Of a DNA stretch of 11,506 nt, positions 1 through 5,881 are shown piece by piece. Under the pieces are notes generated by a model. That model had not been told where the DNA came from and searched no databases. It was given only the letters and a program-made list of their open reading frames with translations. Source of the DNA: Patescibacteria group bacterium (GTDB taxonomy: Bacteria; Patescibacteriota; Andersenbacteria; UBA10190); assembly GCA_022574795.1 (NCBI GenBank), contig JACZRJ010000007.1:1-11506 (forward strand), read 5' to 3'. Both the position numbers and the translations under genes were made by a program. How positions within the stretch are numbered: position 1 is the stretch's first letter; each line of letters opens with the position of its first letter.

Positions 1-3
1 GGT

Positions 4-1254
4 TTGAAGAAAAAGCCCACGCCTACGGCAAACCGGCCTGAGCAATCAGCAGCTGATAGAAGGCCGTGGCCTTTCAAGCTTGGGGAGGCGGTGTCATTTG
101 ATGAGGTTACAATTACGTTTAATAAGAAAAAAGTTTTTATTTGGACCGGTGTTGTGATTGGTGCCTTGGTGGTGATTGGACTGATTGTTTACCTGGTGTT
201 AGTGGCTCGCTTGGCGCAAGAATCTGAGGGGACTGATTTCTTGGGGTCACTGCCGTTGTTAGGGGAAAAGCAGCGAACAGTTAGTGGCTTGTCGGGAATG
301 GCCTGTGAACATCCTACTCGACGTCCGATTGCAGTGATGTTGGCAGCGGACCCAATCAATCGTCCGGTCTCGGGTTTTTCGCAGGCAGATATAGTGTGGG
401 AGCTGCCGGTGTTGGCCAGCAACGTTACTCGATTGTTGGCAGCGTATCAATGTAATGAGCCGACTGACATTGGCTCAGTTCGTTCAGCCCGGCATGACTA
501 TTTGTTTATAGCTGAAGGGATGGATGCTATTATTGCTCACTGGGGTGGCAGCTATCATGCTCTTAATCGAATTGCGGCCGGGGAGTTCAAGACAATTAAT
601 GCTCTAACTAATCCTTTTAAGGCCTACTTTAGAAAGACGCACTTGCCGTCACCGTATAATGGTTTCACCACCTATGAGCGTTTATGGAATGCTCTAGAGC
701 AGCTAGAGTATCGAGTTGAAACTGAGTTTGAGGGCTACGACTTTAAGGATGACGTGGCCGTCGCCGCGCGGCCAGCTGGTGGCACGTTGACGATAGCCTG
801 GCCGGGAGCTTTTCGCGTTCATTATGAGTATAATCCCGCCACAAATCGGTACGAGCGATTTTGGGCTGGCGTGAGACAGATTGACGCTGCCGATGGTGAG
901 CAAGTGGCGCCGAGTGCAGTCATTATTATGCGAGCTACTAATGGGTTTGCGGATGGTCCTGGCGGATACAATGAGGTGGGAATCGAGGGGACCGGCCGAT
1001 TGGAGGTTTATCAAGACGGCGGAGTGATTACCGGCACTTGGCATAAGAATGAACTCCGGAAAACTGATCCGGTGCAATTTCTTGATGAGTCCGGTGAGGA
1101 AATTACCTTCACTCGGGGTCAGCTTTGGGTGATGACGCCGAGCGATACCATTGAGGTTACCTGGGAGGAGCTTGAGGCTGAGCCGCAACGAAACCCTACG
1201 GATCCGACGCCAGTCATCGAGGCCTCGCCGGTTGGTAGTGGTCTACCTGGCTAG
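4..1254 (+). CDS. DUF3048 domain-containing membrane-anchored protein (YerB-like)
   Basis: The protein (416 aa from the TTG at 4) has a basic, proline-rich cytosolic N-terminus (about residues 1-43) and one strongly hydrophobic segment (about 44-70) that should act as an uncleaved membrane anchor. The rest, from residue 75 on, would lie outside the membrane. The DUF3048 signature is clear: RPIAVMLAAD...RPVSGFSQADIVWE (107-133), then IGSVRSARHDY (156-166) and AHWGGS (178-183), with the C-terminal DUF3048 half at about 265-385 (GTWHKNE, QLWVMTP). Bacillus YerB is a lipoprotein of this family; its biochemical role is not established, so none is assigned. The only two cysteines after the anchor are C101 and C150, which could form a disulfide. 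The frame stays open to the window edge, so the true start may lie upstream; the TTG followed by AAG-AAA-AAG is plausible but unproven. The gene ends with TAG, 48 bases before holA. Confidence 0.85.
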   Translation: MKKKPTPTANRPEQSAADRRPWPFKLGEAVSFDEVTITFNKKKVFIWTGVVIGALVVIGLIVYLVLVARLAQESEGTDFLGSLPLLGEKQRTVSGLSGMACEHPTRRPIAVMLAADPINRPVSGFSQADIVWELPVLASNVTRLLAAYQCNEPTDIGSVRSARHDYLFIAEGMDAIIAHWGGSYHALNRIAAGEFKTINALTNPFKAYFRKTHLPSPYNGFTTYERLWNALEQLEYRVETEFEGYDFKDDVAVAARPAGGTLTIAWPGAFRVHYEYNPATNRYERFWAGVRQIDAADGEQVAPSAVIIMRATNGFADGPGGYNEVGIEGTGRLEVYQDGGVITGTWHKNELRKTDPVQFLDESGEEITFTRGQLWVMTPSDTIEVTWEELEAEPQRNPTDPTPVIEASPVGSGLPG

Positions 1255-1267
1255 GTTGAAGCAGACC

Positions 1268-1296
1268 TTGTTTGTCGCTGGGAGCTGATTGATACT
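1268..1296 (+). promoter_or_regulatory. Candidate holA promoter for a leaderless mRNA
   Basis: TTGTTT (1268-1273) and GATACT (1291-1296) are separated by exactly 17 bases and match the sigma-70 consensus at 3 and 4 of 6 positions. A start site seven bases beyond the -10 would fall on the A of the holA ATG (1303), giving a leaderless transcript. This would explain the missing Shine-Dalgarno sequence. The match is modest and could be chance. Confidence 0.3.
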
Positions 1297-1318
1297 GAGC
1301 TGATGGCTCAGTATTTTT
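1292..1318 (+). terminator. Perfect 9-bp hairpin with T-run overlapping the holA start codon
   Basis: The arms ATACTGAGC (1292-1300) and GCTCAGTAT (1306-1314) are exact reverse complements with a 5-nt loop, TGATG (1301-1305), and the run of T's at 1314-1318 follows directly. G1291 and T1315 could add a wobble pair. The shape is that of an intrinsic terminator for the upstream DUF3048 gene. However, the holA ATG (1303-1305) is inside the loop and the 3' arm is coding sequence for residues 2-4. It could therefore be a terminator, an attenuator, or a structure controlling translation. The hairpin is directly visible; its role is inferred. Confidence 0.5.
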
Positions 1319-2214
1319 ATGGTCCTGATGCCTATGGCGCTCGCCTGGCAATTGACGAAGTAGCAACGCAGCAGAAGAGCGCGCTGCGCTGGCTGGATTC
1401 AGATGACCTCATCGAGAAATCGCTGGCTGCTTGGGTGGGACAAAGTCGCGGATTATTTGGCGTAGAATTATTAGTCGTTCGTGATCCCTCACAATTTGCT
1501 AAATCAAGCCAGGAGAAAATCGCTGCTTCCTTAGGTCAGCTGGAGGCGGCCAGCTGTATTTTATGGGATCGGGCAGTTCCTGATAAACGATCTAAACTAT
1601 ATCGAACCGCCAAGAAGATCGGGCGGGAATTTTCTGAACTGACCGAGCCGCAACTAGTAGCCTGGCTGAGGCAAGAAGCCGAGGCGCGATCAGGGACGAT
1701 TGATCAGGCGGCGGCGCAATTGTTGGTCGTTCGCCTCGGTTCTGATCGCTGGCGACTTCAGACCGAGTTAGAGCGATTACTGCTGCGGGATTCAATCGTT
1801 AGGCGAGAGCTTGTCGAGGATGAAATTGTGGCCCCGCCTCAAGCAGAAATATTTAGTACCCTCGAGGCGGTGGTACGAGGTGAGGCGCCAGTGGCAGTTG
1901 CCAGAGTTGAGGCGCTGCTGGCTTTGGGGGAGAGTGAGTTCTATCTGTTGTCGATGTTGGCCTATCAATATCGAACGCTGCTGGCGATTAAGCAGCAGCA
2001 CGTTGGTCAGAGTAAGGCGGCGGTTGCTACGGCTACCGGGTTACACCCGTACGTGGTAGAGAAGAGTCTGCCACTAGTGCAGCGCAGCTCGGTCGGCGAG
2101 CTGCTCAGTGGACTGACGCGGATTGCCGCGACCGACTTTGCTATCAAGCAGGGAAAAGTGGACCCACGAACTGGGTTGATGATGCTAGTGCTCGGGTTGG
2201 CCCAAGCACGGTAA
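1303..2214 (+). CDS. holA: DNA polymerase III subunit delta (clamp loader)
   Basis: The 303-aa product matches HolA, the delta subunit of the clamp loader that opens the beta clamp and places it on primed DNA. Visible features are the family's opening (YFYGPDAY, residues 4-11, where AAA+ relatives have a nucleotide site but delta does not bind ATP productively), the middle stretch SDRWRLQTELERLLL (146-160), and the C-terminal helical collar domain (about 210-303: LLSMLAYQYRTLLAIKQ, then HPYVVEKSLPLVQR and a final FAIKQGKVDPRTGLMMLVL). Length is a little below the usual 330-350 aa. The ATG at 1303 is the only possible start: upstream in frame there is no ATG, GTG or TTG before the stop at 1252. 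The best purine-rich stretch (GGGAG, 1280-1284) is 18 nt away, too far for a normal ribosome site. The start codon sits in a hairpin loop (separate entry). The gene stops with TAA and converges on rpsT. Confidence 0.9.
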   Translation: MAQYFYGPDAYGARLAIDEVATQQKSALRWLDSDDLIEKSLAAWVGQSRGLFGVELLVVRDPSQFAKSSQEKIAASLGQLEAASCILWDRAVPDKRSKLYRTAKKIGREFSELTEPQLVAWLRQEAEARSGTIDQAAAQLLVVRLGSDRWRLQTELERLLLRDSIVRRELVEDEIVAPPQAEIFSTLEAVVRGEAPVAVARVEALLALGESEFYLLSMLAYQYRTLLAIKQQHVGQSKAAVATATGLHPYVVEKSLPLVQRSSVGELLSGLTRIAATDFAIKQGKVDPRTGLMMLVLGLAQAR

Positions 2215-2252
2215 GGTATCCCTTGTTGGTTAGAGAAAAGGAGGGCGGCGAG

Positions 2253-2275
2253 GCTAGCTGCTAGCGTGGTCTTTT
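2253..2275 (+). terminator. Possible weak terminator after holA
   Basis: Two GCTAGC palindromes (2253-2258 and 2260-2265) flank a single T, so the segment can fold as a short stem (GCTA with TAGC, loop GCTGC). Six bases later comes TTTT (2272-2275). This lies 38 bases after the holA stop, in the 105-bp gap between the convergent holA and rpsT genes. The stem is only about 4 bp and the T-run short, so the terminator reading is weak. On the minus strand no T-run follows. Confidence 0.3.
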
Positions 2276-2319
2276 ATTGAATTCTGGTTAGTTGGCAGTC
2301 GGCTGGAAACAAGCTTAAG

Positions 2320-2589
2320 CTACGGGGCGGAAATTTTGGTAATGGCTTGCTGAAGCCGTGACTTTTTTCGAGCGGCGGTATTGCGATGAATGATGTAGTG
2401 GCGGGCAGCACGATCAATATTCTTTTGGGCTGCTGGGTAACTTTTTTGGGCTGCTGCGGAATCTTTGGCAGTGATAGCATCGCGAACTGTCTTGACGCTA
2501 GCACGCATTCGTTGGCGCCAGAGGTTATTGATACGGCGGCGTTGCTGGTCATGGCGGAGAGCTTTTTTGGCTGATTGAGTTTGGGGCAC
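2320..2589 (-). CDS. rpsT: 30S ribosomal protein bS20
   Basis: The 89-aa, very basic product has the typical bS20 layout: an N-terminal SAKKALRHDQQRR block (residues 6-18), RINNLWRQRMRASVKTVRDAI (19-39), then DSAAAQKSYPAAQKNIDRAARHYIIHRNTAARKKSRL (43-79), ending in a short tail. bS20 binds 16S rRNA in the small-subunit body and is one of the first proteins to assemble. The length is normal for the family (about 85-90 aa). The start is GTG (2587-2589), placed so that the protein begins MP like most bS20 proteins; there is no Shine-Dalgarno sequence in front. The gene ends with TAG. It lies 92 bases after truB on the same strand and could be cotranscribed with it. The leader is pyrimidine-rich (separate entry). 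Confidence 0.93.
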   Translation of the reverse strand: MPQTQSAKKALRHDQQRRRINNLWRQRMRASVKTVRDAITAKDSAAAQKSYPAAQKNIDRAARHYIIHRNTAARKKSRLQQAITKISAP

Positions 2590-2596
2590 AGGGCAG

Positions 2597-2623
2597 AGTT
2601 AGAAGTAAAAGTAGAAAAAGAAG
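2597..2623 (-). promoter_or_regulatory. Pyrimidine-rich leader upstream of rpsT
   Basis: Read on the minus strand, 2623-2601 is 21 pyrimidines out of 23 bases (interrupted only by A's opposite T2606 and T2612), and pyrimidine enrichment continues towards the GTG start. No Shine-Dalgarno sequence is present. Such unpaired U/C-rich leaders are known targets of ribosomal protein bS1 or RNA-binding regulators; that role here is inference. Confidence 0.3.
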
Positions 2624-2681
2624 TTTAGAGGCTAGTTAGGTGATCTAGAGTGTGGGTGAAATAGCTCTAATTAGCAAGTTA

Positions 2682-3683
2682 TTAGAAAATAATTTTCTTA
2701 GGGGAGAGGAGGGAAGTGGTTGGTGTCACTACACCAATGCCAATACATTGACCTGAGGTACTCCAGACGGAAACGTTGCTCGCTGTGGCTACTTTTCTTT
2801 GGCTCGTTTGAGGTAATTCTATCGGCTGACCGTTGGTAAATTGTGCGACGTTATCGGGTGATATTTCCACATGATCTAAGTCACAAATTAGCTCTGTGTA
2901 GCTCATTAGGCCCCTTTTGAGGAAATCTGTGGATAACTTATCAAGAGGTAAAGCACCTTTAATGTCAAATTTACCAATGCGTAGACGGCGTAGTTGCGAC
3001 ACATATGCTGCTGTGTCAAGAAGTGCACCAAGATCTCTGGCTAGTGAACGGATGTAGGTGCCGGTACCACAGGTTATGTTGAGAGAAAGTTTAGGATAGC
3101 GGTATTCATTGAGGGTAATATCGCTGATCGTGATTGGTCTGGCTCTCTCCCCTATCACTGCTTGAAGTTCAGCGGTGGAGAGTCCCTGGCGGGCTAACTG
3201 ATAGAGCTTTTTACCGTGGCTCTTGACGGCAGAATATACTGGCGGATGTTGGATACTCTCCCCTACGAAGTGTTGCAACGCCTTGGTCACCCTGGCTTGA
3301 TCTGGCGGACGGACGGACGGCTTAGGCTCAATTGTGCCGGCAGCGTCATCGGTGCTGCTGCTGGCGCCAAGTACAAAGGTAGCCTGATATTCTTTGTCCC
3401 AAGCATGAGAGTATTCAATTAGCCTGGTGGCAGGTCCGACGACAATCAAGAGGAGCCCGGTGGCGAGAGGATCGAGGGTACCGGTGTGTCCCACCTTTGG
3501 CGTACCGTGGCCAGTTTGCCGGAGCCCGGTTAGTCTCTGCCGGCCGGCCGGGGTAGCGACGGGGGAAGTTTTTAGAGCGTCACGTATGCGTTGAACCACA
3601 TCGTGGCTGGTGGGGCCCGCTGGTTTGTCGATAGCAAGAACGCCGCTGAGTTGGTTTGTCTTTGGAGTTATCTTCGCTACCAT
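2682..3683 (-). CDS. truB: tRNA pseudouridine(55) synthase
   Basis: TruB converts U55 in the T-arm of tRNAs to pseudouridine. The 333-aa product shows the family opening GVLAIDKPAGPTSHDVVQRIR (14-34, KPxGxTS motif), the catalytic box VGHTGTLDPLATGLL (64-78) with D71 as the expected nucleophile, the KEYQATFVLG strand (97-106), HPPVYSAVKSHGKKLYQLAR (147-166) with the conserved tyrosine, and GTYIRSLARDLG (207-218). From about 260 on there is a divergent C-terminal region in the place of the PUA-like domain. About 20 extra residues, rich in G, P, T and R, lie between the first motif and the catalytic box (about 39-63). The ATG at 3681-3683 has no Shine-Dalgarno sequence. The gene is divergent from gmd and followed by rpsT 92 bases downstream. 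It stops with TAA. Confidence 0.93.
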   Translation of the reverse strand: MVAKITPKTNQLSGVLAIDKPAGPTSHDVVQRIRDALKTSPVATPAGRQRLTGLRQTGHGTPKVGHTGTLDPLATGLLLIVVGPATRLIEYSHAWDKEYQATFVLGASSSTDDAAGTIEPKPSVRPPDQARVTKALQHFVGESIQHPPVYSAVKSHGKKLYQLARQGLSTAELQAVIGERARPITISDITLNEYRYPKLSLNITCGTGTYIRSLARDLGALLDTAAYVSQLRRLRIGKFDIKGALPLDKLSTDFLKRGLMSYTELICDLDHVEISPDNVAQFTNGQPIELPQTSQRKVATASNVSVWSTSGQCIGIGVVTPTTSLLSPKKIIF

Positions 3684-3690
3684 ACAGGAA

Positions 3691-3719
3691 TTGCTGCCGG
3701 ATGTAGTATTAGATTTAAT
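3691..3719 (+). promoter_or_regulatory. Candidate gmd promoter
   Basis: TTGCTG (3691-3696) and TTTAAT (3714-3719) are separated by 17 bases, matching the consensus at 3 and 5 of 6 positions. Transcription would begin near 3726, leaving only about 14 nt before the gmd ATG. Its -10 overlaps the -10 of the opposing truB promoter candidate at 3718-3719, so the two may compete for polymerase. Confidence 0.45.
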
Positions 3720-3746
3720 GATAACTATCTTATAAGGTTATGGCAA
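3718..3746 (-). promoter_or_regulatory. Candidate truB promoter
   Basis: On the minus strand TTGCCA (complement of 3741-3746) and TATCAT (complement of 3718-3723) are separated by exactly 17 bases; each matches the sigma-70 consensus at 5 of 6 positions. The predicted start near 3711 leaves a leader of about 28 nt before the truB ATG. The -35 lies inside the first codons of gmd. This is the best promoter match in the window. Confidence 0.55.
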
Positions 3747-4738
3747 AGAAAGCTTTGGTAACTGGAATAACTGGTCAGGATGGTTCGTATTTAACCGAAC
3801 TACTATTACAGAAGAAATATCAGGTTTTTGGGTTAGTGCAACGGTCAGCAACTGATCCGTTCGATAACATTCGGCATCTGCTTGATGACATTGAAATCAT
3901 TGTTGGCGATTTGAGTGACTCGGGTTCATTGATCCGGGCGCTTCAGCAGTCTGACCCCGACGAGGTTTACAATCTGGCGGCGCAATCATTTGTGAAGAGC
4001 AGTTGGGATATTCCTGAGATGACAGGTGATGTTACGGGGTTGGGAGTAACGCGAATGCTTGAAGCCGTTAGAACGGTTAAGCCTCAAGCGCGTTTTTATC
4101 AGGCCAGCAGTTCTGAGATGTTTGGCCAGGTGGCCCAGACGCCGCAGCGAGAAACTACCCCCTTTCATCCCCGCAGTCCTTATGGCGTAGCTAAGGTCTA
4201 CGGTCATTGGATTACGGTTAACTATCGGGAGAGCTATGATATGTTTGCTTGCTCAGGAATATTATTTAACCATGAATCACCGCGCCGAGGGTACGAATTT
4301 GTGACTCGCAAAGTGGCTAGCACGGCGGCGTATATTAAGGAGGGCTTAGCGAGCGAGCTTACTTTGGGTAATCTCGATTCAAAGCGTGATTGGGGATTTG
4401 CTGGCGATTATGTTGAGGCGATGTGGCTGATGTTACAGCAGGATGCACCAGATGATTATGTGATTGGGACTGGCGAAAATCACTCGGTGCAGGAATTATG
4501 CGAAGTGGCTTTTGGGCACCTGGGGCTGGATTGGACTAAATACGTCAAACAGGATAAGCGCTTTATGCGTCCGGCCGAAGTTGAAGTGTTGCTGTCCGAT
4601 CCCAGCAAGGCCCGGAAAAATCTCAAGTGGCAGACCAAGGTTTCTTTTGAGAAATTGATCCAGATGATGGTTGATGCGGAAATGAAACGTATTGTGGAGA
4701 TGCGAGCGGGAGAAGTTCCTGGGCTTCCCCGTGCCTAG
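3740..4738 (+). CDS. gmd: GDP-mannose 4,6-dehydratase
   Basis: This extended-SDR enzyme converts GDP-D-mannose to GDP-4-keto-6-deoxy-D-mannose in the cytosol using bound NADP. The 332-aa product starts with the Rossmann signature [12 protein letters not shown] (7-18, GxxGxxG at 9-15). It carries [12 protein letters not shown] (78-89), the catalytic segment QASSSEMFG (121-129, where S124 and E126 align with the T and E of E. coli Gmd) and YGVAK (148-152, catalytic Y148 and K152). Typical GMD substrate-side motifs follow: [10 protein letters not shown] (175-184), [20 protein letters not shown] (210-229) and the C-terminal [15 protein letters not shown] (277-291). Length is slightly below the usual 340-370 aa. 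AAGG lies only 2 nt before the ATG, too close for a standard ribosome site. The gene is divergent from truB and 148 bases ahead of the matching reductase. It ends in TAG. Confidence 0.93.
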   Translation: MAKKALVTGITGQDGSYLTELLLQKKYQVFGLVQRSATDPFDNIRHLLDDIEIIVGDLSDSGSLIRALQQSDPDEVYNLAAQSFVKSSWDIPEMTGDVTGLGVTRMLEAVRTVKPQARFYQASSSEMFGQVAQTPQRETTPFHPRSPYGVAKVYGHWITVNYRESYDMFACSGILFNHESPRRGYEFVTRKVASTAAYIKEGLASELTLGNLDSKRDWGFAGDYVEAMWLMLQQDAPDDYVIGTGENHSVQELCEVAFGHLGLDWTKYVKQDKRFMRPAEVEVLLSDPSKARKNLKWQTKVSFEKLIQMMVDAEMKRIVEMRAGEVPGLPRA

Positions 4739-4825
4739 GGGTCTGACCTTACAATAATTGAGATGAGTTCCGAGCAGCGAGGGAAGCGACCAGATTCGCA
4801 GCTGGTTGTTGGTTTGTTCTGTTTT

Positions 4826-4852
4826 GGCCGCCACTGCAACGGGGTGGCGGCC
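4826..4852. repeat. Perfect 9-bp inverted repeat between gmd and the reductase gene
   Basis: GGCCGCCAC (4826-4834) and GTGGCGGCC (4844-4852) are exact reverse complements around a 9-nt loop (TGCAACGGG). The stem is very GC-rich and should be stable. T's precede it on the plus strand but no T-run follows it on either strand, so it does not look like a standard intrinsic terminator. It sits 34 bases before the preferred start of the downstream reductase. It may shape mRNA stability or be a protein site; its function is unknown. Confidence 0.55.
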
Positions 4853-4886
4853 GTGGCTAGGGCAGGGTATTCATTACGAATTTGAG

Positions 4887-5870
4887 GTGAGCGAAGTAAT
4901 CGTAATCACTGGCGGCCGAGGCTTTGTCGGTACTCATTTAGCAGTTGAGCTCAGAAAATCATGGCCCAAGGCAACGATAGTGTCCTGGGATCTACCCGAG
5001 ATTGACCCCGTTAAAGACCCGGTGCCAGAGGTCACCGGCGGTCGCCACCGGCCAGCTGTCTTTAATGAGGTTGATATTACCAAGCCTGAAACCTATCAGA
5101 AATTGTTGAGTGAACTTACGCCAGACTGGGTGGTGCACCTGGCGGCTATTAGTGCTGTTTCAGGCAGCTTCAAGCAGGCTGAGTTAGTCCAACGAGTGAA
5201 TGTTGAGGGCAGCCGAAGTCTTCTGGAGTCAGTGACTCAGTACAGTCCCAAGACGCGGGTATTGGTGGCGAGCAGTGCTGACATTTATGGTTCGACTAAG
5301 CAGCTGGCCTCGGGCCAGCCCATCGCTGAACTTCCCTTGAGTGAAGCTGAGCCTCGTAATCCTTATGGGGCTAGTAAATTGGCCTTGGAACAATTAATTG
5401 TCGAGGATTTTAATGATCGAGTGCTCCGGGTGCGGCCCTTTCCGCACATTGGGCCGGGGCAGCAGACAGGTTTTGTAACGGCCGACTTCGCCTCGCAAAT
5501 TGCAGCCATTGAGCGCGCGGTCAAGGAGCCAGTTGTTACAGTCGGTAATCTTGAAGCCCAGCGAGATTTTACTGATGTGCGGGATGTGGTTCGAGCCTAT
5601 CGTTTATTAATGGAGCACGGTTCAATCGGTGAGGTGTATCATGTTGCCAGCGGTGAAGCTTTTAGTATTCAGTACGTCTTGGATGAGTTGCTGAAGTTAT
5701 CAACTGTTACTATCGAAGTGAAGCAAGACCCAGAACGAATGAGGCCGTCCGATATCCCGATGTTGGTCGGCGATGCCAGCAAGCTGAGGCAGGCGACAGG
5801 TTGGCAGCCGACCATTCCCCTAGCAGACAGTTTGCGTGATATTTTGGCGTGGTGGCGAGAGAAGGCCTAG
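4887..5870 (+). CDS. rmd: GDP-4-keto-6-deoxy-D-mannose reductase (RMD-like SDR)
   Basis: An NAD(P)-dependent extended SDR, 327 aa from the GTG at 4887. It has ITGGRGFVGTHLA (7-19, GxxGxxG at 9-15), HLAAISAVSGSF (84-95), the catalytic ASSADIYG (128-135) and YGASK (160-164, Y160 and K164), RPFPHIGPGQ (183-192), and GNLEAQRDFTDVRDVVRAY (220-238), the last two typical of RMD. RMD reduces the Gmd product to GDP-D-rhamnose; related enzymes make GDP-6-deoxy-talose, so the sugar is not certain. The placement directly after gmd supports the pathway. I chose GTG 4887 because the Rossmann motif then begins at residue 7, as usual; the frame is open back to a TTG at 4806, but that stretch carries the inverted repeat and reads like non-coding DNA. 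There is no clear Shine-Dalgarno sequence. It stops with TAG 11 bases before the stop of the convergent membrane-protein gene. Confidence 0.82.
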   Translation: MSEVIVITGGRGFVGTHLAVELRKSWPKATIVSWDLPEIDPVKDPVPEVTGGRHRPAVFNEVDITKPETYQKLLSELTPDWVVHLAAISAVSGSFKQAELVQRVNVEGSRSLLESVTQYSPKTRVLVASSADIYGSTKQLASGQPIAELPLSEAEPRNPYGASKLALEQLIVEDFNDRVLRVRPFPHIGPGQQTGFVTADFASQIAAIERAVKEPVVTVGNLEAQRDFTDVRDVVRAYRLLMEHGSIGEVYHVASGEAFSIQYVLDELLKLSTVTIEVKQDPERMRPSDIPMLVGDASKLRQATGWQPTIPLADSLRDILAWWREKA

Positions 5871-5881
5871 AGCCAGAACTT

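Noticed and set aside
703..1188. A 161-codon open frame antisense to the DUF3048 gene
   Set aside because: It lies wholly inside a gene with clear family motifs, and its translation has no domain, signal or sensible composition.
2312..2321. A 10-bp palindrome AGCTTAAGCT at the end of rpsT
   Set aside because: It has no loop to form a useful hairpin and no T-run follows; isolated palindromes of this size occur by chance.
2386..2574. An open frame on the plus strand across rpsT
   Set aside because: It is the complement of the strongly conserved bS20 coding sequence.
3307..3318. Three tandem GGAC units inside truB
   Set aside because: Too short to count as a repeat array and fully explained by the coding sequence.
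4763..4885. A 40-codon frame beginning ATG AGT TCC and ending in TGA just before the reductase start, a possible leader peptide
   Set aside because: No ribosome site, no recognisable motif beyond a CFGRHC stretch, a TGA stop unlike every other gene here, and it spans the inverted repeat; chance is the simpler explanation.
4806..4886. An upstream TTG start for the reductase, adding 27 residues
   Set aside because: The extension carries the 9-bp inverted repeat and reads like non-coding DNA; starting at GTG 4887 puts the Rossmann motif at residue 7, as in relatives.
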